64,000 bases of DNA from Glandiceps talaboti (taxonomy: Eukaryota > Hemichordata > Enteropneusta > Spengelidae): contig NC_135556.1 in assembly GCF_964340395.1 (NCBI RefSeq), positions 11,858,910 to 11,922,909 on the forward strand, written 5' to 3'. The notes under the pieces are model-generated. The model did no database searches. It saw only the letters and a list, made by a program, of their open reading frames with translations, and was not told the origin of the DNA. Of this stretch, positions 11,574-24,634 are shown one piece after another. Within the stretch, counting starts at the first letter, position 1. Every line of letters begins with the position of its first letter. Both the position numbers and the translations under genes were made by a program.

Positions 11574-11866
11574 CAACATCTTGTCACCAGTGGCGTTCGT
11601 TTTAAAGTAGTCAGCCTTGGTTAGAATCGAGTAAGGACCAGACAGTGTTGGAGATACTGAACTCTTCTCTTCTAATTCAGCTCTACTTCCGAACTCTGTT
11701 GGGTCCGTGGATGTGAAAAGTAGTGTCCATCCGCCGCCATCACGTGTCATGTCACAGTAAACATTCAATGCATTACCTTGGTTATTAACAATATAGATAC
11801 CATCGGCTGGAGTTGTGCCTGTTGCCATTATCCGCATGTAATAGTCGTTGCACGTCAGTGGGTAAC
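11574..11866 (-). CDS. fibrinogen-related protein, penultimate exon
   Basis: The first half of a GGGW fibrinogen-like domain. The acceptor is CGCAG at 11867; the donor is TTG/GTAAGG after 11574. Starting in phase 1 it reads [19 protein letters not shown], then [29 protein letters not shown] and [14 protein letters not shown], and ends in phase 0. The C..D/GIY/CDM-DGGGWT pattern is diagnostic of fibrinogen-related secreted proteins. The next exon in phase is 2350-1934, giving a domain of about 235 residues. The apparent protein continuation beyond the donor (VRRDEH and Arg/Glu repeats) is intron and microsatellite. The upstream neighbour is a 39-bp exon. The family is clear. The ligand and the tissue of action cannot be told from sequence. 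Confidence 0.8.
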
Positions 11867-12189
11867 CTGCGAAGTGCGAGGGGATGTCAACACAAGGATT
11901 TGGTGTATGTATATATTTATTATTAACCTAAGTTACAATTTCTACACATGATATACTACGATTCTAACATATCAATTTACTAAATACAGCGATAACCATG
12001 GAGGGTCCAGGCTTAATCAGTAGTTTTGAATACAACAACTAAATACATCAAAAACAAACATATATATATTCACATTCACAAACATAAAAGGTAGCATAAA
12101 TATTCTACTAAGGCCCCTCAGTTTTATTTCCGGTCTCCGAGCGCGTCATTTGAGAACGTGCGTGTCGGCGCTTCCTCTTTCTCAATCAA

Positions 12190-12275
12190 TGAATCAATCA
12201 AAAGAATTTGTATAGCGCCAAAATCCAATACGACATAATATCCTATGGCGCGGAACAGGAACAATAGTAGATCAA
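12190..12275. repeat. dispersed 'TTTGTATAGCGCC' repeat fragment
   Basis: AATTTGTATAGCGCCAAA followed by TCCTATGGCGCG resembles a motif pair that recurs in dispersed repeats of many marine animals. Only one copy was seen here, so the call rests on recognition of the motif and not on copy number. Confidence 0.3.
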
Positions 12276-12422
12276 TGTGAAAAGTTAAATTTCTCTATGC
12301 ATTCCTTTCCAAACCTTTGACTTGTGCAACACACAGCAGGAAACTTATCGCAGGAATAGAAATTTAGACTGGCCCAGCAGCCTAGGGCATATAAAACAGG
12401 AGAACTAACAATGATTATTTAC

Positions 12423-12461
12423 CTTCAACGTTGATCTGTGGGACGGCTGGTTCGCGCCCTC
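12423..12461 (-). CDS. fibrinogen-related protein, 39-bp linker exon
   Basis: A small symmetric phase 1-1 exon with acceptor TTTTTATTATAG at 12462 and donor GAAG/GTAAAT after 12423. It encodes (G)GREPAVPQINVE-G and joins in frame to GYPLTCND of the next exon. The peptide is a Pro-rich hydrophilic linker, typical of the segment that tethers a fibrinogen-like domain to upstream modules. It is too short for ORF finders; the call rests on both splice sites and the phase match. Confidence 0.6.
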
Positions 12462-12931
12462 CTATAATAAAAATAAATACGACAAAGTTAATATCTTATG
12501 AAGTAAAGATATAATTACAGAAATTACAAAGCATTAATAATTATAGTTTGAATCTGAAATCATAAACATAAACATGTTTGTTTTTTGTATGAATGGCACA
12601 AAACTACATTTTTCTCCGGCAAAACTTGATAGGCCTATGTTGTCCAACCATGGATCCCGAGTAGAGAGAATTAAAATATTTGACGAAGATATCTGTGCTG
12701 TAGCCACGATTCGCATTTGGGTGTTTGAGACATACAAACTTCTCGTCAAACAGTATAGCTTGTCGCTCTTTCCTCCACTCAAACAGGTATACACAATGTA
12801 TGTTATGTTATGTTCGGTTTTGAAATTAATTGTTCAGGCATATGGTCATAATGTTAAGAACATTTGATCAAAGGTTTCTGTGTCACCCAAATGCTCCATA
12901 ATGAAAAAAAAAATAACACAATGTGACACGT

Positions 12932-13045
12932 CATACATACATACATACATACATACATACATACGTACATACGTACGTACGTACGTACGTACGTACGTAC
13001 ACGTACGTACGTACGTATGTATGATTGCTTGCTTGCTTGCTTGTT
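12932..13045. repeat. (CATA)n-(CGTA)n-(GCTT)n compound microsatellite
   Basis: Three tetranucleotide arrays follow one another, with a long (CGTA)n block in the middle. The (CGTA)n block is self-complementary and rich in CpG. Confidence 0.93.
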
Positions 13046-15183
13046 CGTTTACTTGCTAGGTGCTCATTTCTGTTTTTGAATGAATAGCAACCTGCCACGG
13101 AAAAATGGGTTATCAGGAGGAAATGGTGTACATCGAGAAGTTGTCATTTTCTTGCAAACTATACTATCTCATATTTTAGAAAATCTGCATTCATGAGACG
13201 TGACTAACTAGTTGTTACCATTACTGTGGTCATATATTGACTACCTGACACGACTGAGGTAGTGCTCTTAAACAAGATATTTCACAGTGTTTGGCTTCAG
13301 GCGTCGACTGTACCGATAAAATGTGTTCCTGACACCGTCCAAGTACACTCGTAGATAAAATTCTACAGCTGTAATTTATGGTCCAGGAGTAAACTTTTCC
13401 TACGGAGATAATCTTACATTTTATTGTCGGTTGCCTAAAGGTAACAACAGCTTAAGAGAAATAAACAGCACAAAATCGACGTTGCAAAGACTTTATATCT
13501 AATGTAAAAAATACAAAATGGAAACGAAGGCATAAATGCATTTCCATACACTGTTCAGTTATATTTCATTGTCAATAAATTCTGTAGGTATAACGCTGCA
13601 GAACATTGCCATCCGAGCAACACATTTGTTAGTTACGTCATTGCCCGAAGGTTATAAGCAATAATAGTTGTATCGCACAAGACCTTGTAATCCATCAATT
13701 GACAGAGTTCGGCCCCATATGGTTGTATATAATATCTGCCACGGGCATTCTTATTATGACTGTATCAAATTGATTACACACTGGTCTCGATGTATTATTA
13801 CAATCCTTAATAAAACTCGGCGATTGAACTGATACACATTTGACCACATAATATTTTAAAGCAAAACTGCTGAATGCACTCCAGTTTACGGAATTTCGCT
13901 TAGAGTAACGGCCCCTTCTTCGATCTCAACCACCACCACCACCACCACCACCACCATCACTTCATACAGCATCTAAAACTACGGAATGATTACCGTCATC
14001 TTAACCCCATTACAGCCACTGAAAACCATAAACACGCCCAAAAAGATACACATATCAAACTAACTTGGTTTGCATGGAAAACTAAATTTATGCCTTCAAC
14101 ATCTACAACAAGACATATTATTACAGCTGTATTGATAAATAGTACAATCGCTGAAACAATTGGTAGCCCCAGTGATGAACGTTTCAACGATCAAGTATAT
14201 TCAATATATCATATCAGTATCAATTTTATCAGCAATTTCATAATTGTGGACGTTGTCTATCGACTACAACATACAGAGTATAGTGTCTTTGGGTCGAAGA
14301 AATTTCTTAACAAAACGAATGAAAACATAAAATGACGACCTGCATACATTTTTGCAGGCTGGAAGGTTATATACACTATACACAACGAGATATCTTGCCA
14401 ATAAAGGTCTCTATTCATTTAAATCTTACAAATGAATCTTGACCTCGTACAGTTTTAATTCAAAATTATGCTTGAATCTTTTCCCAATTCTTATTTTTTA
14501 TTTTTTTTCCAGAGTCTTGCAGCCACAGTCGATTACATTGGAGATATTACTCGTAATTCTTTCTTTTGTACCGGTTACTTTGATTGGGTTTGATATTAAA
14601 AATAAATTTAATACCATACATAGATATTCTAGTTAAAAGTTGACATTTGGAAATCATCTGAGTACTTTTTTCCAAAATTACATTCCTTATCTATTTAAAG
14701 TAAACTCTTGAATACACTCTTTGTAATGTTATGTAATGTTATGTACTTTATGCTTCACTCACACATCTTTCAGAACCTAGGAGATCTAAGTAATATTAGA
14801 TACTCGGAAAATATAATCCAACGTATGTGTGTGTGATTCATCATTTCCCTAGAGCGTGATGAAATATTTCTTAAAAGGATAAAAGATTGTATTCGCAATA
14901 TCGATGGTTAATATACACTAATCATACTTTGGATGCTTTGCTTGAGCCTGTAGAGTCTTCAATATGGTTATTCTTTTCATACAAATATTATACTCACTCA
15001 AGCAATTTCATTAGAATATATTTGATGATACCCGAGCTGATTGTAAATTGGTTACTGTACAACAGAATTCGAAAGTGGCGCAGATTATTTGAGTATTTTT
15101 CAATGTATACGAAAATCTTATTCAAAGAAATGTTTTTTTTTAGTAATCAATTTTGTAATGTACCCCTTCACGGCGGATTGCAA
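13046..15183. other. no gene seen; (CCA)n microsatellite inside
   Basis: AT-rich sequence with short frames lacking domains or splice support. A (CCA)n run lies at 13928-13957. Confidence 0.45.
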
Positions 15184-15304
15184 ATGCCAGTGCCATGCCT
15201 TGGTTTATTTTTCCTTATTTGCATTAATGTAAACACAGAGGCTCACAAAACAATGGTGGTTGACTATAATCTTGATATTCCGCTTGCGGGTAAAATGTCT
15301 TGCA
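15184..15304 (+). CDS. possible signal-peptide first exon
   Basis: ATG at 15184 opens MPVPCLGLFFLICINVNTEA, a good signal-peptide shape, followed by HKTMVVDYNLDIPLAGKMSC. It ends at a consensus donor (GCA/GTGAGT) in phase 1, which is common for signal-peptide exons. A pyrimidine-rich TTTTTTTTAG at about 15141 could be an acceptor for a 5' UTR intron. No confident downstream plus-strand exon was found, and the gene would sit within or beside the minus-strand fibrinogen-related locus. I do not recognise the protein. It may be a chance frame. Confidence 0.25.
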
Positions 15305-16758
15305 GTGAGTGATTGTATCTTAGTGACTGAGCATTTTCATTTCACATAATTCACTGTGCTCAGAACAGTCAACATATTTACTCTGCATGTCTGTTGGTGA
15401 AAATGCACTTTGAGTACAACAGGCATTTGGTATCCTGCTGAGTCTGTTTTCGTTCATTCCTAAAACATTGGGTCTAAACAACCCCTTTGTAAACAGATAG
15501 CCGACAAATGTAACTGTGAATACTTGCATCGGTGCACACGAACACTACAATGTCTTTTTTCTAACACATTGAACGCCGAAAACATTATTGCATACCTCAG
15601 ATTTCGATACTGTGGAAGGGGAAAATGTACGTCAAAATGAGTTGTTGGTATAGTGGGTAGCTCAAACGTTTGTCTGCTGAGAAGTGGGTCTTTTACGCAA
15701 ATTAATTCTTGTGCCATACATTTTACTTGCTATTGTGGTAGTTTTATAAGTTTTTAAGGTCATTATTTGATTTTATCTTGGACTAGGTTTTCACAGTTTA
15801 TAATCTCCCCCCTTAGCTTTTATCTTGGATATTAGGTTTTAACAGTTTTTAAGGTCTGTCTCTCTGTTTTACATTGGACATGTTTACTGTTTTACCCTTC
15901 ATGTTGAGTAATGTGCTGATAAGAATTTATTATTATCATTATTATTAAGTGGGTAAATCGTTCTCAATATTGGGTGGGCAGTGGGCTGGTGGGCAAATTG
16001 ACACCCAGTCGGAGGGAAGGAGGGCGCACCACCAGCGGGGGGGGGGACATATAAGAACAGATAAACACCCTCCCCACAATTTTGTTTGAGGGGTGATTGT
16101 ATTAAAAACACCATTGTTTTCTGAAACAACATATAATTAATGAAAACCAAATGACCGTTTCCTGCACATAAAATACTCGAGTACGCCACTGTGGCGTTTT
16201 GGGTTCAGTTACTATTATATGTTGCCTCTGCGATCGAATTTATTTGTTTCATCTAAAATTATCGAAAACTCGTTCACCCTTACTCTTCATACAGATAATT
16301 ACTGATAAACATTGTTCATGTTATGAAAGGAAAGTAATACAGTATACAAAATCAAAACGTATAAAACTTACTGAATTCACTAGCTAGTTATTAGAATTGA
16401 CACAACGCACAGACAGGTTTGCCTAAAGTCTACTGATACTTACTACAAAAAATGATTGATTGGTAAACCGGTCTGGTGAAATTTGAAAAGATGGGACTAA
16501 TATTGGAAATGCACGAATTCAGGAAATCGTGATAGAAACGTTATTATAAAGGAGATTGCCTATCATTTTCAACAATAACATAATATATTGGGTTGTTACA
16601 AGATTTCCATGAACTGACCAAATGAAATATTGTATGCCTCCAAAGGCACGACTCGTTGCATAGCAATGTGACACCTACATGCTCAACATGATAAATAGAC
16701 GGCCTCAGATCCTGTAAATCATCTTTCAGTTTAGGTATGCAATTACAATCATTTTCTA
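15305..16758. other. no gene seen
   Basis: Short minus-strand frames at 15320-15717 and 15899-16189 carry no recognisable domain. A poly-G run sits at about 16039. Confidence 0.4.
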
Positions 16759-17005
16759 GACATACATACATACATACATACATACATACATACATACATA
16801 CATGCATACATGTACACACACATACATACATACATACATACATACATACATTTGTACATACATACATACATACATACATACATACAGACACACACACACA
16901 CACACACGTACATACATACATACATACATACATACATACATACATACATACATACATACATACATACATACACACACGCACGCACGCATACATACATACA
17001 TACAT

Positions 17006-17042
<37 letters not shown>

Positions 17043-17074
17043 GAGGCAGGCAGGCAGGCAAGCAAGCAGAGAGA
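16759..17074. repeat. (CATA)n/(CAGA)n/(GGCA)n compound microsatellite
   Basis: Long CATA arrays with CACA and CACG interruptions (16759-17003), then CAGA (17006-17042), then GGCA/AGCA units. All Met-Tyr-Val-Cys and His-Thr-Tyr-Ile frames here are artefacts. Confidence 0.95.
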
Positions 17075-18352
17075 CAGGTAGTTAGTTTATTAGAAACAGC
17101 AAACATATTACCTTGCACCAGCGTATTCGTGCTCTTTAAGAGAGGAATGAATTAGAAACACACGATCTGCTATATAGTCGTAATGGCTCTATTATCTATA
17201 TAGCATGTACAGTGAACACTATTAGGGTAGTATTGAGTTGTTAGAGTATTTCGAAAACTTTAATATATTTTATGTAGGCCTGACAATGTGCACTGTTGCC
17301 AAATGGATATTTTTGCAGGTTATCCGTATACAGCTAATCTACATTGGTGAATTAACATTAGTACATTTCAAGAATCTCAAGATCATCAACAGTGTGGCCA
17401 CTAACGTTTTTATCTGGTCAAGTCCTGACTAAGATATAAACATCGTTTGTAAAGAACATCTATGCAAACCAATTTGGTACATGTGAACGCATGAATAAAT
17501 AAACAGTCGTGTACACTTTTATCAACCTGTATCACTACTGTCATTTAGAATTTTCAAGTTCTTAGAATGCAACCATCTTGTGTGTGTCACTCATTCACAT
17601 CAGACATACTTAGTTCAGAAGAAAGGAAAACACTTGTATTTTCACAATCGCCTGACAGTCTTTAGGAAGTCTGTGGATACACCTAATGTAATGTAGTTTT
17701 GTAAACCTTCGATCGCACGAAATGTTTTTTTCGCCGCCAACTTATTGAAAATGTTCAGTTCTTTTCAACAAAAGCAGACATATCTAACAAACACGACGAC
17801 TGTACGACGGTGATGTGTAGTTGTTTTGTTCAAGGAGATATTGATTTAGTCAGACAGACCCCCACTTTCAATGCTGTAGCTAAACATTTTGTCTGAATAC
17901 AGCAATTACACTGAAGATCTCGTCGTGTCATCATCAATCCCTTTCAAAATGTCAACTAATTGCATGGTCCATTTGTGCTTTTCATGTATTGTTAATATCA
18001 CACATCCTAATCACGTTAACATGCAACACACAGTCCACGCAGGTAATTGCTCCTTAATTCTGGTAATTATGCTTTGGAATTGAACGTGACGTATGTGTCG
18101 TTCCTGGAACATGTACTAAATGCTGACTGATCACCAATAGCTCGAACGGAAGGCTATACTGTCGCTGTAACGAAACTCAGTTATATTATTACAACCTATA
18201 AATGTTGGGTATTTGGCTAATTCTGTTATCCTTCCATTTTCCGATAATGAACACCTTAATATACATAATTGGTAAAAATATCTTGTAAATGGTCTGTATA
18301 GTATCAATCATATTCGGTCGCACAGACACACTGACTTCAAAACGTCTATTGT

Positions 18353-18353
<1 letters not shown>
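17075..18353. other. no gene seen
   Basis: Ordinary AT-rich sequence; short frames near 17238 and 17889 have no supporting signal. Confidence 0.45.

Positions 18354-18439
<86 letters not shown>
18354..18439. repeat. (TA)n microsatellite
   Basis: About 43 perfect TA units. Confidence 0.95.
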
Positions 18440-18443
<4 letters not shown>

Positions 18444-18959
18444 GGCTGACTTAAGTACAACTAGAAATACAGACACACAGAGACAGATAAAAGTAGTTAG
18501 ACAATGCCATACTTATATATCTATATCTATGAGTTAGACAGTGGGCGTAGATATATATTAGTATCTCCTCCAGTAAGCTAGAAATGTCACTTAACACCTA
18601 TATCATCATTACGTGTCAACAGCCATGCTCCCTTTTTCACACCTCGTGTAAGTGCTCCTACAAAGACTGGCATTTGCACACTCTAAAATACTTGTAAATG
18701 TCTTCTTTTATGGCCGTCGTAATGTACAGTTTACAATTAAATCCCCTTTACAACATAATATAGTACCTTGAAAGTTCTCTTGCTTGAACTCTTTCGCATC
18801 AAAACTTTCAAAGCAACACTTATAACACAAAGTACCAGATGGACAGTCTGACAATCAGTCACTTCGCTTATGGTATTACTGAACTTCTTCTCTTCTTCTT
18901 CTATTATAAGGATCAACTTCATAAATGAAGGCTCAGACCATGGAAATGTGACGTATGCC

Positions 18960-20490
18960 TGGCGTGTGCAATTAAATGAACAATAAATACAAATACATAA
19001 ACACAGCTAAACTTTAGTGGCACTGATGGCATTTTTAAATGCATCAGGAGTTGTTTTGTGTGCATAATCTTCAGGGAGCTGATTCCAGACTCTGCACGTG
19101 CATGGATAGATAGAATACAAGTGATAATCGTATTTCAAAGCTGATATGTGATAGGCTAGTGTGTTCTCAGAATGTGAGGGATGTACACGTTGTTTTCGTT
19201 GAAATGGTATATCAATGTCGACAAGGTGATTATGAATCTTATGGAACATCATAAGACTGGCGATACGACGTCTTTCATCAAGTGTTTTCCACTCTACTTC
19301 AGAAAGCATTTGACCAACACATGAAGTGTTTCTATACCGTTGAAGTGTAAACCGTGCTGCACGTCTTTGGACCATCTCAATTTTCTTTGTTAAGTTGGCT
19401 GTATAGGGGTCCCACACTGTCTGACAATATTCTAATAGTGGCCGAACAAGTGCGACATATGCCAGTTCTTTTGCTTTGGGGTTGTTGATGTTGATATTAC
19501 GACGCAGAACACTGAGTGTATTGTTTGCTTTGGATGTTATATAACAATATGTTTGTCCCAGCGTAGGTCAGGTGAGATCTTAACACCTAGATATTTCACA
19601 TAGTCAACATGTTTTAACTGGTGACAATAGATTTGGTATGGATAAACAATGTGGTTTCTTTTCCTAGTCATACTGATGACTTCACATTTGTCAGGATGGA
19701 ACTCCATCATCCAGGTAGATTCCCATTTACATAACAAATCGAGGTCCTTTTGTAACAATGCTGCATCAGTAGAATTTTTTATGGCCATGTATATATCATT
19801 GTGTCATCAGCAAATAATCTTATCGTGGAGGATAGATTTTCAACAATGTCATTTATGTAAAATAGAAAGAGGCAGGGGCCCAGCAATGACCCCCTGTGGT
19901 ACACCGGATACTACTGGAACACGACCAGACTTTGACCCTTCCACTAAAACAGCTTGGGATCGATTACTAAGGAAACTTTGTATCCATCTATTAGTTACGC
20001 CATTCACACCATACCATTTCAGTTTCTATATCAAACGCTTGTGACCAACTTTATCGAATGCTTTCGAAAAGTCCAATACACAAACATCAGTTTGAATACC
20101 GGATTGCATGTTGTTTGCTATATCATGAACAAATTCTATCAATTGAAGTTCGCATGAACGTTTTTCTCTGAAGCCGTGTTGTAAGTCGTACAAAATTGAA
20201 TTATTCCTGGCATGTTTCATTATACTGCTGCATACAATACGTTCTATTATCTTAGAGACAACACATGTGAGACTAATGGATCTATAATTAACACAAAGAT
20301 ATCTGTGACCCTTTTTGAAGACAGGGGCTACGTTGGCATGTCTCCAGTCCAGTGGCACATGACCCTCGAATAGTGACTTTCTAAATATACGAGTTAAAGG
20401 ATCTGCAATAACACCCGCAAGTTCTTTGAGCACCGTGGCACTTAAGTTGTCTGGTCCGCTAGCCTTACATGGGTTTAGATTACGTTTCTA
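18960..20490 (-). mobile_element. decayed jockey/CR1-type LINE fragment
   Basis: Reading the minus strand from 20490 downward, the reverse transcriptase begins NPCKASGPDNLSATVLKEL. It continues with GHVPLDWRHANVAPVFKKG, NYRSISLTCVVSKIIERI, LQHGFREKRSCELQL and VLDFSKAFDKVGHKRLI. After 20026 the FADD block is scrambled by frameshifts. A fragment at 19788-19537 reads WMMEFHPDKCEVISMTRKR and VKYLGVKISPDLRWDKHI. A last frame at 19417-19007 reads WDPYTANLTKKIEMVQRRAA through VWNQLPEDYAHKTTPDAFK, the conserved C-terminal tail of these elements. No endonuclease domain was seen, so the copy is 5'-truncated as well as broken. The 3' boundary near 18960 is approximate. Confidence 0.85.
19007..20433 (-). 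pseudogene. reverse transcriptase pseudogene of the LINE
   Basis: Three frame pieces (20433-20026, 19788-19537, 19417-19007) belong to one former polymerase plus tail domain. At least two frameshifts and several stops separate them. The catalytic aspartate block between the first two pieces has no clean frame. It is not functional. Confidence 0.8.
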
Positions 20491-22410
20491 AAAGTAAAAC
20501 ACCTAATTTGTTACAGCTAATTGGGTATTTGTATATGTATATTGAAATAATTGAGTCACACGAATATTGGTTTGAAATGGATGTGATTGCGAGTATTTGA
20601 CACCTCTCTTTGTGATATGGAGAGGTACGATGATTTCCCTAGTTCTGAAAACAACATAACATATGATATATGTGACCGTTAAAAAGAACATTATGGCCTC
20701 TTATAAGACAGCTGCATTCGACTTGTTCATAAAGAATACTTGTTCATTTACTCTCTTTCACATAGTAGTCTAAACTTGGACGTGTATTTGTTTTACTCCA
20801 TTTAAAGCTTTTATATCTATCACTTCTACATAAGGCGGTCATTTCCAGGTACATCTATGAAACCTTAGCGCAAAGTTATCCTTTTCAGATTGCAATCATT
20901 AAAGTTTTTTTTTTTTAATTTCCGCGTGTAGGGCAGATGTCTGATATGAAATACACACACCAAAAAGTCTACGCTAATTTTACGTGGAATCACATTTTTG
21001 CGTTTTGGGAAGAAAACTTTGTACTAACGTAAGTACAATACTATGATCACCGCTTTCATTAGGCTTTAAAATTCACAACATGTACACCATTACCTGGCCA
21101 TTACAATATCCAATGACCCCTTGATACTTGCTAACTGTGAGACGTAAATAATATTTCTGAGTGTATATAAAATGTGTTAGAACATGATAACCCTCTCCGC
21201 ATCTTTTAGAAATTTAAACCACATTTGAAGAATAAGTTCATCCTATACAAGCCAGGGTTATACCCTTACCTTCATGTATACCTACATCTGTTTTGATTGG
21301 CACAGGAGTGTTGTACATTGTTGTACATTACTGCTGACTGTGAAAGCTTGTAATAAAGATGATCGATTCTCAGCAGCAGTTTAGTAACTACTTTGCCAAA
21401 CCTTTTCGTGTGTGTTTTTTAAAGTTCACATTGGTAATCGCCTCACGTATTGTTCCACTTTCTAATATATCACAGTAACAAGTCCACAGTCCAGGTGATA
21501 AATTTCTTTTCGTACACGTAATCAAATACGCTTAAGTGTGTTTGTCATTCACTGTTTCCATGACAACGTTTATCAGAATCTATTCTTGAATGCTCGTGCA
21601 CATGGCAATTGTAATGAAAATCGCCGCGACTGCCATTAAAAAAAATTTACTGATTTATTTGAAATTAGCTTTCTACTAATTACTATAAAAGTTAAGTGCA
21701 GAAGAAAATCCAGGGAGTGTCGACTGAATACCTTTTCTCAACTAATATGCAAAGAATACGAGAAAGCGTCATTTCAGGTTCCTTAAAACGCCCATTCAAT
21801 TTTACATAGTATAAAATCAATACCGATATTAATACACCATTTTCTGAAAGGAATCAGTTAGCATCAGGCTTAATGTCGTATTATATGCTATAAATTTTAT
21901 TTTTAAATAAAGAATGTCATCTGTGTATTGGACAGGTTCGTCAATGATGGATAAAAAGATGTCGATTAGGGGATGGGAATTCACATATGTATGGCTTCGA
22001 TTACTCTGTTTTGTTAGAATTGAAAAGCGGTAAAAACAATATCTTATCAAATTGAATCATTTATTCATCCATAGTCTGAATTCTGAAGATTCTAATTTAA
22101 AATAGTTTAAACGTAATTATACATATTTTTTTAGTATGCGAATGTATCAGCCTGTTGCTATCCATGAAATTGACCTCTTTTCATCATAGGTTTATTATCT
22201 TTTTGAGTATTATTAGACTTCTTCCCAGTATCAGTTTATTGCTGACTAACAGTAGCCATGGTAATGGCATAACATACGTTCACAATAAGTATTGGAAGTT
22301 TATTTATGGGACATTCTCTTGAACGCAGTAAGTAATGGTGTTTTTGTCGGAAAGCAGTTAAAACACAGCGATTTTGCTATATCGTATTTTCCAAGCACAT
22401 TCATTTTATT
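20491..22410. other. no gene seen
   Basis: AT-rich sequence without a recognisable exon, repeat or RNA gene. Confidence 0.45.
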
Positions 22411-22433
22411 CACAAACTGACAACACTCTCTGT

Positions 22434-22561
<128 letters not shown>

Positions 22562-22906
22562 TACCCTTTACAGAATAAAATTTGTGTAACCGTCCTTCAC
22601 CCACCAATTATATTTATTCATCAATCGTTATATCAGCAAAAGGCCAACTAGCAGCGCGACCAAATAGCTTTTCGCCTTACTAGCAATCAATTAAGAGCCA
22701 GTTATAATATCAATGCGTCAATTAGACCAATGACAGAACTAATTCACGCCATTCAATGACTTAGAAAATCGTGCAATTTAAGACTTCCTGGGAATACCTC
22801 GATACCAGTTGTATTTCTAAAACTTAAAGATGTAATTTTTCTGTATTGGTTTTAGTTTTGAAATAAAACTACACACAATGATGCATGTATTTTAAATCAT
22901 TGTTAC

Positions 22907-23284
22907 GGCCTAAACGATTACGCTCAGTTTGAGAATAGGTGGGATAGGTAGATGTTTTATTTTGTTTATTATATATATATTTTTTTATATATTTGTTTAC
23001 ATATGCGAGTGTCTAGTTCAGGTAGTTATTTTTCCGTTGTTTCCATATGGTCTCTGTGTTATTGGTTTCTTCTCATCAGATGTACAGCCATTACAGATTG
23101 AAAGACCAGTTTTATATTGTGTTTTTAAGTTGACGTCAGTTTCCGCATCCACTATTTCTTGCGAGAGTTCACAATTTTCACGACTTTATTTTTTTTTGTC
23201 GAATACATAAAAAATAATTTTAGCGTCGGCAGTGAAAAACTAGGTGTGGGTCCGGTAAACGAAATCAAACAATTTTGCTAGGCC
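22907..23284 (+). mobile_element. TIR element, copy 2
   Basis: It shares ordered blocks with 37929-38205: GAGAATAGGTGGGATAGGTAG, TTTTTAAGTTGA, a CGCATCCACTATTTCTTGCGAG block, GTCGGCAGTGAAAAAC and TAGGTGTGGGTCCGG..AACGA. It ends AGGCCT. The left terminus (GGCCTAAACGATTACGC) is a worn inverted copy of the right. No transposase frame is present, so it is non-autonomous. The weak plus-strand frame (22929-23210) is incidental. Confidence 0.6.
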
Positions 23285-23885
23285 TTAGGCTGTGGTTACA
23301 TGTTTTAATCTGCAAAAGTGTCATAAATTGACTTTGAAATATGATGTTATGTTGTACTTCGTATATGAAAATGCCCATTATCTGGTCATTTTCGTAGATT
23401 TTAAAATTTAATGGACACTTGAGACCTGATAAGAATGTGTAGTTTGGGGCAAATCAAAATGGGAGCTTATTCAAGATATCGACTAACCTATGACATTTGT
23501 TGCCATCATAATTAGTTATTCAGTTCAGGGAATCTAATCGACATTTACAGTCGATCGGCGTTCTTTTTTCCTCTTTAAATCCTTCCAAACAACTCTTATC
23601 AAGAACATAATTTGAACTAGTAAATTCCATAAGAAAATCAGGCTCTAACCGTTTAATTACCATGGAGACGTAAAGTCAGCGAAAGGTGAATAACATCACA
23701 CGATATAAAGTCTCATCACTGATGATGTGGAAAGCAGTTTGCTGGTGCTGTTTTCATACTTTAATTTGCAGCGTCCATTACTGCAAATTTAACATGTGAA
23801 GAATTTCCTTTATGAGAAAGAGGAAATTCTTACTTCCACATTCAGCATTCTACATACAGATGAAACCCAAATATTGTATTTGATC

Positions 23886-23890
<5 letters not shown>

Positions 23891-23959
<69 letters not shown>

Positions 23960-24015
23960 TATATACATACATACATACATACATACATACATACATACAT
24001 ACATACATACATACA
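23891..24015. repeat. (TA)n/(CATA)n microsatellite
   Basis: TA units to about 23964, then CATA units to 24015. Confidence 0.95.
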
Positions 24016-24119
24016 CAAGTTCATATGAATGTAAGTATCTCGCTGAAGAGAACAGTACTCGATGCAAATATTAGTAGCAGAGCATTATAGACTTAATTCA
24101 AAAGAATAAGGATGTAATA

Positions 24120-24164
24120 AGTCGTTACTCAGAGTTTCACGCTTCGAGCGATCTTCAGACAACT
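24120..24164 (-). ncRNA. candidate hammerhead ribozyme, left repeat
   Basis: Minus-strand equivalent of 24635-24679. On this strand helix I pairs AGTTGT (24164-24159) with ACGACT (24125-24120) using one G-U pair. CTGAAGA is at 24158-24152, helix II is CGCT/AGCG with a CGA loop, GAAAC is at 24138-24134, and a TCTGA loop leads to the GTA cleavage triplet at 24128-24126. Confidence 0.5.
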
Positions 24165-24634
24165 ACATTGGGATTGTCAAATCAATTCCAATTTAGTCGT
24201 CAACGGCAACTGCCTATCAACCAACGTAATATACAGGACACAAGTCACACCAGATATCAACAACACAAAAGTATACTTTGGGCTAACAGAGAACACATTT
24301 TAACAGCGATTCTCAAACCACAAACACACATTTACTCATAAGAAGCTACAGTACAGCACGCAGCTATATATCCAAACAAGTTTGGAATTTGAAGGAAAGA
24401 AACCAACCGTTGTAATCTCTGTTTAACTGAGAAAATGTGTATAATCAAAGCTGAAAAGAGTATGCTACTGAACAAAAAATCCGAGCTGGTCTGGAAATGT
24501 CACCATGAAGGCAAATACTCGCTCGCCAACTATAGAAGTCAACCCCCGTAAACAATAGTGCAGTCCGACCCTCTTGTTATGCAATGTATACTTATCATGA
24601 AGTGCATATGTATCGACCTTGACAATCCCAATTT

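Noticed and set aside
15460-15717. minus-strand exon candidate beginning TATCGAAATCTGAG after a fine acceptor (TTTTCCCCTTCCACAG)
   Set aside because: The start resembles the TATCG start of the fibrinogen-related last exon, but the downstream protein lacks any family landmark, so a second alternative exon is not supported.
16544-17155. Met-Tyr-Val-Cys and His-Thr-Tyr-Ile repeat frames
   Set aside because: Translation of (CATA)n/(CAGA)n arrays; the same holds at 1572-1861, 27550-27863 and 49961-50361.
19649-20157. plus-strand frames over the decayed LINE
   Set aside because: Antisense of the reverse transcriptase pseudogene.
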